Positions 1 to 11,485 of a DNA stretch of 64,000 nt are shown here, one piece after another; position 1 is the first letter of the stretch; the number at the start of each line of letters is the position of its first letter. A program made the position numbers and the translations under genes. The notes beneath the pieces were generated by a model. It saw only the letters and a list, made by a program, of their open reading frames with translations. It made no database searches and had not been told where the DNA came from. The DNA comes from Pyxicephalus adspersus (taxonomy: Eukaryota; Chordata; Amphibia; Anura; Pyxicephalidae), in NCBI RefSeq assembly GCF_032062135.1, contig NC_092863.1, positions 17,620,428 through 17,684,427 on the forward strand. The letters run 5' to 3'.

Positions 1-422
1 TCCAATAATTATCGTTGGTAAACGAACGACGAACGATCCTGCACGATATCGGCGAACGAACGTATAGCACCGATCCTGTACATGCAGATAACGACACGAT
101 CGTTCGCATATATTGTACACACAATAGATGCGATCGTTTGAGCGATACAGGAAGTGACGTGCACGACAGGAAGTGAACGAACGTTCCTTCATCACGCATG
201 CTCAGACCATGGACGATCAATGAACGACCGTACACACGATAGATGGTAAATGATCGTCGTCCAATCCGATCCGCCGGTCCGGTCGTTCATTTCCAGCGAC
301 TATTCTCGTTCGTCGGCGTCGTTGGTTACTTTTTTTACGAACGATTTTTGACCAATTGATCGTTCGTCGTTCGTTCGTCGTTCATTTCCAACAATAAAAA
401 TTGGAAGTGTATACGCAGCTTA
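1..422. mobile_element. CpG-rich palindromic MITE, left-truncated by window edge
   Basis: Non-autonomous DNA element with no coding capacity. It shares long stretches with copies at 33978-34380 and 57238-57618: the near-terminal block around TCCAATAATTATCGTTGG, the central CAATCCGATCCGCCGG-type block, and the terminus GTGTATACGCAGCTTAA. The first ~18 bases of the left terminus lie outside the window. It is dense in CpG (repeated CGTTCG and AACGA words), unlike the surrounding DNA. Family name unknown to me; a TA or TWA target duplication is suggested by the other copies. Confidence 0.8.
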
Positions 423-990
423 AGGGACAAAACCCAGACCTGAAAAGCAAAACAGTAGGCCAGGACCATGACCTGAAAACCAAAGTAAAGGACTAGACCC
501 AGACCTGAAAAACAAGAGTGAGGAACCAGACCTAACAACCATAACGACAGACCAGGCACAGACTTGAAAACTAGAGTAAGGGACCTGACCCAGACCTGAA
601 AAACAAAACAATAGGGGCAGAACCATGACCTGAAAACCAAAGTAAGGGACCAGACCTGAAAACCTGAGTAAGGGACTAGACCCAGACCTAGAAATCAAGA
701 GTGAGGAACCAGACCTAAAAACCATAACGACAGACCAGGCATAGACCTGAAAACCTGAGTAAGGGACCAGACCTAAACCTAAATACCAAAATGATAACCA
801 GACCTAAAAACCAAAGTGAGGGACCAGACCCAGGCCTGAAAACCAAAAGACAATCTAGACGCTAATGTGAAAACCAAAGTAAGGGACCATTCATAATGCT
901 TAGATCCAAATCCAAAAACCAGACTGAGGACTCAGAAACCTAAAATCCAGACTGAAGACCAGTCATGAAAACTAGACTGAAGGACAAGAA
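423..990. repeat. Degenerate minisatellite, ~28-32 bp unit
   Basis: Tandem units built on GACCAGACCTGAAAACCAAAGTAAGG. Units vary, and a higher-order pattern is visible: the block with AAGAGTGAGGAACCAGACCTA recurs 184 bp apart (514 and 697), and the block with ACCATGACCTGAAAACC recurs about 156 bp apart. Units decay towards 990. Two ~100-codon frames on the minus strand are by-products of the repeat and not genes. Confidence 0.85.
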
Positions 991-3900
991 AACAGAGAAT
1001 TGTCAACTCTAATTCCACAGAATGTTTACCTATAACAAAAGCCTGTGGGGCAACTCAGACAGTTCCTATTTAACTCACGTTGAAAAATAAGGCCAGTTGT
1101 GTTTACTTAGCAGAAGTAATGAAACCAGAAATACCTAATAGGAAAAGAATGAGAAGTCCAACTTAGAGAAAGTGTTGATCTTCGAGTTGAACAGTTTCTT
1201 GTTTAAGTCAAACAAGACTAAAAAGATTAGCATACTATAGAAATACTCCTAGCTCAGTCATCTACAGTTATTGTAAGAACTCACAAGCTGCTCTCACTTC
1301 CCTTCTCTCTTTGGTCTCTGCTTCCGCTGTGCCCCCACCTCCTCCCACCAACCCAGCCCAGACACTGTGTACTACAACCCCCCCCATCACTGGCTGACCT
1401 CACGCTTCCTGGCGTGACTACCAGCTGTGCCCGGCAAAATGCCGCTTCCTGTCACTAGTACTCACGGGGAGACAATTCAGACTCTCACTTCCTGAAACCC
1501 ATACAGCTCCTTTTGAGTGTTTAATAATATGAGCATGCAACATAAACTCGAGTAATGTTTCTTGTAGAGTAAAGGTTATACAGTATGTGAGACAGTTAGG
1601 CCTATTCGTGGGCCTGTGGCAGTGTGTTTCTTGGAAATACATGACATGAAACGATTAAGAATGACATGAAATTCCACAAACTCTGCCTCGAGGCATCGTA
1701 TGTAGTAACAGCAGACAGGTGACAAAAAAAAATAAAAAACATGTTGATGAGATCAGCATACTTAAAGAAAATTTTATAGAAAGTATTCTGAAATGTGTAC
1801 AGTACCTTGAGAGAATTTTTATGGACACCTACATACACACCAAGGGTGTCTACCACAAGACTAACATAAAAGTAAATAACTACATAACCAAATTATAATT
1901 AACATCCTAGCGTTTCCTACTAAGTTCAGTTCACAAAAGTATATGCCCCCCACATGGATGCTTTTGGTGACACAAAGATTGTCCACTCTAGAGTAGCACA
2001 CTACTGTTATTGAGAGCCACATACAGGCCAGCATTTTTATATAAAACAGACCCTGACCCAGATTTTTTGAAAACCATAACTTATTAAATTAAAAAGTTGA
2101 ATAGCTCTGGTCTAGTCCAGAGTCCAAAGGCAATTACATATCATGTGTTCTGGAAATTGTCTACAATGACAGAACTTCAGAGCTCCGTTATCCAGCATGC
2201 TGGTAACTTTTGTAGAGTACACTTTGACATACCCCTAAAAAAGACAGGAAATTGAATCATCATAACCTACTGGGTGGTTTTTTAGGAAATCATTGACATC
2301 ATGGTTCTAATAAGATGGGGCACCACTATGGAATTTTCATATGGTCTGCAGTCTGAATATTACTGTGCGATCCTGTCTTGATAATGTGCAGTGAGGAGAT
2401 CTCAACACATTAATATTGTAATCCATGTGATCCTGTCCTATAACCTGTTCTCGGGAGATCACTCATTGAATTGACACCCAGCACTTTGTGATCATGCCCT
2501 TATAAATCTCTGTCACCATTTATATACCAGCAATGACTCAGGAATCTGCAGTAAGCAATCCTTGAATGGTGTATTGGCCCACACACGCTCATACACTAGG
2601 ACACAGAAAACACATTTTCCATGTTCGCCACATGTGTGGGGTTTTACTACAAGGCCTGTGACTCTATATTTAGGTATAAACATGAACCACACTCCAAAAA
2701 CAGAACCTTGTGCTTCCAATTAACACTTCCAGAGGGAAGATGTACCCTGTAACTCATTCTGTGCCGATGGGGCCAGAGACCAGACAGCAGAGAAGTCTCT
2801 CTGTCACCACCCGCTGCGAAAACACATTCCTTTCGGCCAGTAGTACATAACAGACATTCCCAAATTTTTCTTTGAGTATTACCAGCTATCAGAGCTGCCA
2901 CTGTTTAAAAGGAATAATTGTTTAAATAAACAACAATGGAAATTTAAATAAGTCATACAGAAAAATAAGGGGAAAAAAGACCATCAGTATTGCAATCCAT
3001 TCTTCATTATGAACTGCTGCTGCAGATACATCCTATCCCTTTCCAATCTTAATAATACAGACCATGGTGTGAAGCCAGTAAAGCTCAGCTCAATGGAGCA
3101 AAGAGATCTCTGTAACTGGATAAGTAAGTCACAAGACTTAGGTACAGTATTTTGAGAAGAAGTAAAAAGACTGGGTACACATTTGACCCAAAATTTTGTG
3201 TACTCCTACCTTTCCCTGACTTTTACAAAAATGATGACCTTGTATATCAGGTCTGATCATAAATTCTCAAAATTTATGAGCCAGTTTGCTTCACCACAAG
3301 GTACCCATCTATGAAGCTTCCATGAAAAACTCATACAAACCTCCACCACAACAGCCGTATATAATGCCCCACTCTTGCTGGTGTAGTACCCAACATCTAA
3401 CTTTGTTTTACCAAAAGAAAGCACATCCTGCTCCCCAAGGCACATTCTCCAATGGTAGTTGGTTGAAAACAGTGCTGAGATATTGTCTATAAAAGAACTG
3501 AAAACTAATATAACATTATTTTAGACACTCCAATGATTCACAAAGAAGGTAATGGAATATTTGGAATAATTACCACAACAATTTAGGTGCCACGAAAAGA
3601 CGTTTTAAAAGGTTCAATCAACCTAAACCTGACTCCTTATCCCACCAACTTCTTAAATTTCTTGTGGATTTGAGTGCCAAGATATCTCAGCCATAGTTTA
3701 TGCCCATGTCCCTCTAGCTGTATTCTCTAAAATGTAAATAAATCAAACTTCAGCCAAAGAGAGTAAGCCCTGCTCATAATAGGAACTCAAGGGATCTTGC
3801 CACTAGGAACTCAAAGAGATATAATAAGTCAGATGATGATTCAACCTGACAACATCTACTCAGCGCTGAAATATCAATTTTAAGTTGACTGATCCCTAAA

Positions 3901-4158
3901 AGATTTTCAGAGGGAATGTCTACATGCTTTTTAAATAATTTTGTCTCATATGAATCAGATCAGCCTAATGCATATATTATCATTAGAAGCTAATTTGTAA
4001 TGAAATCTGGTGGTTTTATATGCCTCTGTGGATAAGCTCAGACCTGTATGAATTTTTGGGACACAGAGCAAATATTAGGTTTCTTGAGATGCCCCATAGA
4101 TTTTAGAGGGTAGTTGATCATATAGGCTAAACTTACAAGAGGCTTTAACAGACTTAGG
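991..4158. other. Unassigned non-coding stretch
   Basis: AT-rich unique-looking sequence with no exon, RNA gene or transposon I can recognise. The only compositional feature is a GC-richer, CpG-containing patch at about 1290-1490, discussed as a finding. All open frames are short and lack recognisable domains. Confidence 0.5.
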
Positions 4159-4440
4159 CAGTGTTTCCTAACTTTTTAACATGGGGAAACCCGGAATGAT
4201 TTTTCAGGTCCTCGGGGAATCCCTTCTATAATAGTTAAATTCACAACACATACATTATACACAATACATTAGCATGGTAGTGAGTGGGATGAATGCCTCT
4301 TGCATTGCTGGCCTCTGGGAAATATGTCACTGTTATCGATGGCCAAAAAGATCATTGGTGTCAGTTAAGAGAGGTATAAACTGCGCGTTGCTCAAGGAAC
4401 TCATGGCAACCTCTGGAGGAACCATGGATGAGAAACACTA
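4159..4440 (+). mobile_element. hAT-like MITE (~280 bp family)
   Basis: Starts CAGTGTTTCCTAACTTTTT and ends ATGGATGAGAAACACTA, imperfect terminal inverted repeats of hAT type. Flanking 8-mers GACTTAGG (4151-4158) and GTCTAAGG (4441-4448) match at 6 of 8 positions, as expected for an aged 8-bp target duplication. Internal words (CTTCTATAAT, CATTAGCATGGTAGT, ATTGCTGGCC, AACCTCTGGAGGAA) recur in copies at 52161, 53823 and, reversed, 55989. No coding capacity. Confidence 0.75.
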
Positions 4441-6068
4441 GTCTAAGGGTAGGGGGATGTTAGGGCAAGTTTAACTGGGAAAGCAATAGAAATCAGAATA
4501 CATTTATAGTATTCACCAATGATCCTTCCACCATGACAGTGGTTGAAAATTCACAAAAAAAAAAAAAAGAAAAGGTTTTTCCTATACCATGTATTAAATA
4601 ATATTACCATCCTAAAACAGAAGGTTTAGGATTTATTGCTTATTTCAGGATAGTGGACTGAGCAGGGGCCAATTACACGTTCAGAACTTCTAGTCTATAG
4701 CACACATACATTATTAGGACAAATATTCCAAACTGCATGCAGCCATTCAGGCATTTTGCCAGTATCAATCCAATGAGTGGAAGCTTAAGCTTCTTTGGTA
4801 TAAGACCACCACAGTATAATAATGCCTTGAGGACGTGTGTTTTCTGGTTCCTTACAGCCTACCCAACTATAACCTGTCTGGCTATACTATTTCTAGAACA
4901 TACTATTATATTCTTTTAATTTTCAAACCTGCATAGAAAATTAGGATTGGTGTTCAGCATGTCTATTTTTTCCCAGTAGGATAACAACAAAAAATGAATG
5001 GATGGACATGATCTAACTAAAGTATTTTAGGTCAACAGAATTCAAAACATGATTGGCTTGGTGTTCATGTTTATACCTAGAAGAGGTGAAACTTATTAGG
5101 AGTGGGGAGTGCATTAAAAAAAAAGTAAACAAGTAATCAAGGTAACTAATAAAACAAAGTACATGTTGCATACATTTTTTTTAATCCATTTTTTGCCTTC
5201 TAGATTGGACTAACTGAATATCATGCATTTGTCTATCCCACCTAAACAAAATCTAAACTTCAGGACATTGATAGGAGGATTTCAATTAGGCTGATCACAT
5301 TCACATCTACAACATATCTACAATACTTTAGGAAACAATATAGATTTCCTTTAATCGGAATGAGAGAATAGTTTATTATTGTAAGTCATTATTGGCTAGC
5401 AAGCAGAAGATGAATCACAATAAACCTTCATTTCAGGTCTATACTGTGGGTCACAAACAAACCTGAACTCTAAAAAACACTGGGTCGGTCTAAAAGTATC
5501 TTGGAAAAACCACTTCATTTGATTTTTAAAAAAAGACCCTAAGAACATATGTGAAAGTGGAAATGCTGCACTATACCGGTATGCAATTTATTATCAAGAA
5601 TGCTCAAGGTTTACCGCCATCTAGATAAGAGTAATTTCTGTCATTTAAAACACCATTATTGGTTTTAAAATTATATAGCAGAAAGAACAGTGGTCAGCAT
5701 GGCATCAATCAGTATTGAACAAGAACTGATTTCCAAGGGTTACACAACATCATTAGACTACCACTTATCGTACACTTATAACAATGTAGGGCTTACAGCA
5801 CAAATCCAATTATTTCACTCTTTTATAAACATTATATCCATGCTCTTCATAAAGGACCCCAAGGAAAATGCCTGAAACTAATCAAATGCTACCCAATGTG
5901 TTTCTAGTTAAGTATGAAGTGATAATGTGGGGGGAGTCCGAATTTTCGTTACAAGAAAAAAAATATATATGTAATTTCTGGACAACCAATGCTTATCCAA
6001 GTGTGAATATTAAAGGTCAGAATTGTTGCTACATTACCTTTTGACTGGTTTTATACTTTTACTCAATA
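4441..6068. other. Unassigned non-coding stretch
   Basis: AT-rich sequence with short homopolymer runs (for example a poly-A run near 4556). Nothing resembling an exon, RNA gene or known repeat was recognised. Confidence 0.5.
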
Positions 6069-6530
6069 TATAAGGGGGATATGATCACCCTATGTAAATA
6101 TATAAATGGTCAATATAAAGAACTCTCTTCCCAACTATTCACTTTAAGATCGTTACAAAGGTCATAAGGGCATTCTTTGCGTCTGGAGGAAAAGAAGTTT
6201 AAGCTCCGGATAAGGAAGGGATTCTTCACTGTACGATCTGTGAAAAATGTAGAATTGGCTCCCTCAGGAAGTTTCAGGAACTACTATAGGTTGCTTTAAG
6301 AAAAAGCTGGATGTTTTTGGATGATTTTCCATGGAATGAGGAAAGAATTTTTTTCCCCTGTTGGAGCAAATTGTACCAGGGGTGTTTTTGACTTCCTCTG
6401 GGTCAACTATGTCCATAGGGTTTTATATCTGGGATATGTTAAATTCCCTAGTGGTTGAACTTGATGGACTTATGGTCTTTATTCAACCAGACCTACTATG
6501 TATATATGTACTATGTAACTAGAGCCCAAT
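6069..6530 (+). mobile_element. 5'-truncated LINE relic: end of RT ORF plus 3' tail
   Basis: Conceptual translation of the plus strand, with frame changes, gives pieces typical of the C-terminus of CR1/Rex1-like non-LTR retrotransposon polyproteins: GDMITLCKYINGQYKELSSQ near 6077-6140, then RGHSLRLEEKKFKLRIRKG-like and FFTVRSVKN-like residues near 6165-6250. The 3' part carries TTCCCCTGTTGGAGCAAATTG and GGTTGAACTTGATGGACTTATG, then ACTATGTAACTA. The same 3' tail recurs at 62711-62905. Clade assignment is from memory of the motif order; the copy is dead, with stops and frameshifts. Confidence 0.6.
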
Positions 6531-7029
6531 TTTTTTTCTTTCTTCAACTGGTAAAATGATTTGCAATGAGACTGATCACGTACTATGGGCAAGTAGCTAA
6601 ATAAACATTATATAGCTGTTGTTCCTGGCAAACTCTGTTCAGGAAGGGTTATGATGCACACAGTTGACAGTATTATAAGATCCTTGACCTCCATTGTAGC
6701 TGCACACAAGAAGGTACGCCTGGCCTGGAGACCGGACAATGAACCCAGATGAGATTATCATTTTGTTCTCTCCTGCTTTCAGGAAGACCATATTATTATT
6801 ACACAAGGAGCCGTGTACTAGAAAATAGCGCCAAGTTGGCTTTTGAAGATGTTAATCTTTTTTCCCCAATCTGGAAGTTGCAGTTCACAGGCCTCAGGTC
6901 AGGCCAGGAAATGAGGAAGCTCAGGGTTACCTCAAAGCCACTCACAGTTGGGGGTTATGCATTGCTGTGGACTCCCAACCCCATGTAACTGGATGCCTAT
7001 GGCCATGCACCAACGCTGTCATATGGCAG
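6531..7029. other. Unassigned non-coding stretch
   Basis: No recognisable gene or repeat. The 79-codon plus-strand frame at 6749-6988 has no domain I recognise. Confidence 0.45.
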
Positions 7030-7400
7030 GATGAGGAGTAAGTTATATGCTACCTCATACCCAGCGAATGAGTTACATGCTTCCCCATACCCAGCGAATG
7101 AGTCATATGCTTCCCCATACCCAGCGAATGAGTCACATGTTTCCCCAAACCCAGCGAATGAGTTACATGCTTCCCCAAACCCAGCGAATGAGTCACATGC
7201 TTCCCCGTTTTCAGCGAATGAATCACATGTTTCCCCAAACCCAGCGAATGAGTCACATGCTTGCCCAAATCATTGGTGTAAGTCACATGCTTCCCCATCC
7301 AGGAAATGAGTCTTAAGCTTCCCCCGTATCTAGGAAGTAACTTACATGCTTCCTCACACACAGGGGAAGACTTACATGTTTCCCCATACCCAGAAGTACT
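7030..7400. repeat. 30-bp minisatellite
   Basis: About eight regular 30-bp units (core CCCAGCGAATGAGTCACATG, then CTTCCCCAAA) run from about 7050 to 7290, followed by more diverged units to about 7395. As 30 is a multiple of three, frames stay open on both strands (92, 89 and 119 codons), giving 10-residue periodic peptides. Start codons come from the repeat itself, so I do not call a protein. Confidence 0.92.
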
Positions 7401-7949
7401 AGCAAACACAGAGCTGAGGAGGGTGAACAGGAATGGAATTGAGGCACTATCATTATAAAAACCTGTTCACTTTACAGAGATTAAACTGTTTATTAAAAGT
7501 GCCCCCTGAGTTAACACATTAAATAATAACATTTGTACCCATGAGTTTGTCACAAATAAACAAACTCAAATTATTGACAAAATTAAGCTGAGCTGACCTA
7601 TGGACATCTTTATTGGGCTTCATACATGGGCGGTGAAGATACAAAGCTGGGAGCTGGCACAGACTTCGAAGGCATGGCTCCAGCTACGTCCCGGTGATCT
7701 CAGAGCTGGACATGCACAGACCCGAACTGAAGTTTACAGCTAAAATAAGCGGGTAATCCATCTGTTACTAGGTTGTATTAGAAAGAACAACAGTTTAGCG
7801 ACCATAGAAATGACAGAAGGGTTTTTGTTTATTCAAAAGTTCTTATTTATTATGAAAAACAATTATTGATCTGGCAGATCAGATCATGGAAAAATTGTTG
7901 CGTATGTGCATTCTAGTAGATCCTCCAGGTAGGCCAACTATCTCTGTTT
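7401..7949. other. Unassigned non-coding stretch
   Basis: No recognisable gene. A moderately GC-rich patch around 7620-7740 has no open frame of interest. Confidence 0.45.
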
Positions 7950-7954
7950 CAATG

Positions 7955-8171
7955 AGCCTGATTTAATAAAGCTCTTCAAGACTGGAGAAGTTACACTTTC
8001 ATCAGTGAACGTGGGGGATCTAGCAAACCGGGAATAGATCTGGTCCAGGATTGAAAACGTTTACTAACAAATAGCAATTGACTTGTATGTATTCCAGGTT
8101 TGCTGGATCACTCAGCTTCACTGATGAAAGTGTATCCTCTCCAGCCTTAGAGAGCTTTAATAAATCAGCCC
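7955..8171. mobile_element. Palindromic MITE (GGCCTGATTTATTAAAG family), 5-bp TSD
   Basis: The two arms are near mirror images: GCCTGATTTAATAAAGCTCT...CACTTTCATCAGTGAA on the left and TTCACTGATGAAAGTGTATC...CTTTAATAAATCAG on the right. Perfect 5-bp direct repeats CAATG flank it at 7950-7954 and 8172-8176. No coding capacity. Same family as the copies at 9437, 11260, 28699, 33893, 44669, 44721 and 48420. Confidence 0.88.
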
Positions 8172-8172
8172 C

Positions 8173-9436
8173 AATGTATCGGTCTACTTGTTTATGCAAT
8201 ACAGGTGGCTATGTAATAGTTGTTGTGGCTCAGTTGATATAGTCCTCTATTGATTCTGTATTTGTATGTGATTGTGGGGCCATTCTTGCAGTCTCTTGCA
8301 ATTCATGACTCTCAAAGCAAACACAGAAAAGAACAGACTGACTCATCTCCAGTCTATTTAGCTCCACTGCTAGATCTGATTACATTGCAGCACTAAACTC
8401 AAGTGAAGGAAATATTGTTATACAGACAACAGATGACCAATATACAAAAACACCACCTGCAAAGTACTATCCAAATCCAGAGTGACAGTAACCATGGCAA
8501 TGGAAGAACTCCTACCTCTCCCTTCTCAGCTCTGGCCCATCTTGATGTGACAATTCCAGGCAGCTGAAGCTCCACCTTCCTCCCAGGACTTTGTGCAGAG
8601 AGCAAAGATATCTCAGTTATGTCATGAACTCCCCTTCTGCTGATCAATGGGAAAGTACAGTGTAAAGAGCAAAGAGCTGCACCTGCGTACAGGTAAACCG
8701 CCTCACCATGGGCCTCATGGATTAACATGTTTGAAAGGAAAGCCGGTGGTCTAAGCTGAATCTGCTACTGGGCTGTCACGTCATTCATTTTGTGACTATT
8801 CAGGACCCCAAGCATTCCAATATTTAAGACAAACAGAAATCACATCCAGCACAGCTGCTTCCATTCTAACATTATATCCAGTAATAATTAAATTACTTTT
8901 GAATGCAGTTGGAAAGAGTTTCTCTTGCTCACAAAAAGAGAACCTGGGTCAGTTCCTAGATCCGGTTATATTATCAACTAACCATATAGCCCATAGCAAG
9001 ATCAGAACCTGGTTGTTTAGTTTGGAAGAGGTGTCTGGATCACAAAACAGGCTAAACAGAATTACAAATCCCTTGACAGTTCAGCTTTAAGTTTACCCTT
9101 TCTAAGATGTGATCATTGTGCCCTTTGATCCAGATAGCAATCTTTAACCAATCTTTGATTCACATCAGAACCACTGCCTAAAACCTCACAGCTCTGCCTG
9201 ACTTCACCCATGTGTGAGAAAGCAGAGCACATGAACAAATGTTCAGAGCTCTCCTTAAAGTGATCAGAGGACAGACATCCTTGAATTGCGGCCCGCACTT
9301 ATGAGCCAAGTCAGCAAAGGCCTATTTGGTATGGAAAAAGCAATCACATTTGGTAGCGTGACCACATAGACAACAGGGGACAAGTCTAAAAGAGTCTTCA
9401 TGATGATCTTGAATACAGTACTTAAAGACACTCTGC
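8173..9436. other. Unassigned non-coding stretch
   Basis: No recognised gene or repeat. A minus-strand 109-codon frame (8399-8728) has no recognisable domain and is probably chance. Confidence 0.45.
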
Positions 9437-9658
9437 GCCTGAATTATTAAAGCTCTGCAAGACTAGGGAGGATCCATTTTCAGCAGTGAAGCTGGGTGAT
9501 CCAGCAAACCTGAAATAGATTTCTTAAAAGTCATTTGCTATTTGTTAGGAAATGTTTTCAGATCTGGACCAGATCCATGTCAGGTTTGCTGGGTCTCCCA
9601 GCTTCACTACTCAAAGTGTGTCCTCTCCAGCCCTGGAAAGCTTTAATAAATCAGGCCC
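9437..9658. mobile_element. Palindromic MITE copy
   Basis: Left arm GCCTGAATTATTAAAGCTCT with GTGAAGCTGGGTGATCCAGC; right arm mirrors it, ending CTTTAATAAATCAGGCCC. CAATG follows on the right, but TCTGC precedes on the left, so no target duplication is preserved. Confidence 0.85.
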
Positions 9659-9957
9659 AATGTTTCAAGTTTATGATTTGTATTTTAAATACATATATAT
9701 CTATAAACTAATGTAATGTCCTTTGGAAGGCACACTGTTTTTTTTTTCCCATCACATTGCCATACCACCCTGACAGTGTAGACTAACAGTAAAACCCTCA
9801 TTGCCCTTCACCTCACCTGTACTTTCACCATCCAGGCCCTTCTACTCAACTGTACTTCCACCCTCCAGCATCTCTGCTTACCTGTATTTCCAATTTCCTT
9901 CCACCCTCAACAACAAATCACTGAAGATAAAGCTAGGTGCTGGTAGCACTTCACACT

Positions 9958-10110
9958 GCATATTATTGTTATTATTCACCTATATTTATATAGCACCAAC
10001 ATATTGCATGGCGCTGTACAATAAATAGAGGTTGCAAATGACAGACAGATACCAGCAATGACACAAGAGGAGGAGACCTTCCCAAAAGAGTTTACAATCT
10101 AGAAGACTGA
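9958..10110 (-). mobile_element. LINE/SINE 3' tail, minus orientation
   Basis: On the minus strand it reads as a 3' tail with TAGATTGTAAACTC-, TGCAACCTCTATTTATTGTAC-, AGCGCCATGCAATATG- and TTGGTGCTATATAAAT-like words and an ATAATAA end. It is the reverse complement of the tails at 37308-37495, 50980-51115 and 57997-58090. Heavily 5'-truncated. Confidence 0.75.
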
Positions 10111-11254
10111 AGATATGTACAATGTATCACTTTGTGTTGCTATAAAGTTTATTAATGCATTCATTTTGTATTGTGGAATATAAAGGGGAGACTTGCAGTG
10201 CTCAGACAGAATGAGCATATAAGCAAAAATTGACAAAACAATATTATTCCCTATGCAAATGACTTGTTTAACTCACAGAAGAACAACAACAGTCAATCTC
10301 TGCAGAAAAGATGACAAAAAAAACATGAATCGCAAACACAATAGTGCTTGCCTACAAAACTGTTGTACAGCCCACGGCAAGCAAATCCTATCATGTTTCT
10401 GGAGTTAGAAAATGAAAACCAATGTGATCCTTATGGGCAGTATTGCTAGTTTTCCTTTGTGATGGAAAATAAAAGAAGCAACTATTACATGGTATATTTA
10501 AACACTCATACTTACCTATTACATTCTTCAGAACACTAGGCAAAACATACAGTTGAAATACATATGGATCGGCTGTCAAAATAATTCTGGCCAGCTAGTC
10601 TAGTTTTACCTATCCTTGCCAAATAGCAAACTAAGTCTCTGACCTATAATAATGAATAATAGAAGAACATTTCACTTAAGTCATCTCTCACTCCTCTTCT
10701 GAGCAACTTCTCTTTATTAGAAAGGTAGCACTGTGCCAAGGCTTCCCTTTTTTATCTCTTACAACCAATGTAAATGGCATTACAGGAGGCCAAAATAAAT
10801 GCAATTTGCACCAATCGAAATGCAGTTCCTTTATACATAACTTTTAATATATACAATATCTATAACTCTGGTTTACTACAGCTCTAAACATGAGAGGTAA
10901 AAGAACAAATGTAAAGGGAATCATTGGAAGTAATGCTCTATAAAGTAGCTGAATGTAGAAGAATTGATTTAGTTATCTTTCCTGTGGATCAGAATTTGAG
11001 ACACCGCAGGTAAACCACACTTCAGGAAGTGTAAATACGTGTTCCTTCCACTACATGCATTGGTTTCTTCCACTGGTTTGTATGTGTCTACAGAAGTGGA
11101 AGGAACCATTGTGTGTAGTGGGGGGAGCAGGTGTTCAACTAAACTAATGGTCATATCCATGCAGCAACTAGAAAGCAGTAATAGTGTTTCGAGGAAAGGA
11201 CGTCAGGAGAAGGGCCGGTGTTTTTATGTAGGTTTTCCAACTCATAACACTACA
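10111..11254. other. Unassigned non-coding stretch
   Basis: AT-rich sequence. The overlapping opposite-strand frames near 10969-11299 have no recognisable domain. Confidence 0.45.
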
Positions 11255-11259
11255 CATTG

Positions 11260-11480
11260 GATCTTATTTATTAAAGTTTTCCAAGACTGGGAAAGATAGA
11301 CTATCATGGGAGAACCTGGGTGATACAACAAACCAGGGATGGATTTGGTCCAGGATCGAAGGCATTTGACAAATAATAGCAAAAGTATTTAAGAAATCCA
11401 TTCCATGTTTGCTGGAACACTCAGGTTTATTCATGATAATATATCTTCCCCAGTCTTGGAGAGCTTTAATAAATCAGGCC
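11260..11480. mobile_element. Palindromic MITE, ACTATCATGGG subtype, 5-bp TSD
   Basis: Arms GATCTTATTTATTAAAG and CTTTAATAAATCAGGCC. The subterminal word is ACTATCATGGGAGAACCTGG instead of CATCAGTGAAGCTGGG, so this is a sequence subtype shared with 48420-48655 and the outer copy at 44669-45124. Perfect CATTG direct repeats flank it at 11255-11259 and 11481-11485. Confidence 0.85.
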
Positions 11481-11485
11481 CATTG

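Noticed and set aside
3257..3492. Overlapping opposite-strand frames near 3.3 kb as a small gene
   Set aside because: Low information and no domain; consistent with chance.
7030..7400. CRISPR-like direct repeat array
   Set aside because: Whole units are repeated with no unique spacers, and the window is eukaryotic; it is a minisatellite.
7050..7409. Repeat protein of 89-119 residues
   Set aside because: Three frames on both strands stay open because the unit is 30 bp; no single frame is favoured.
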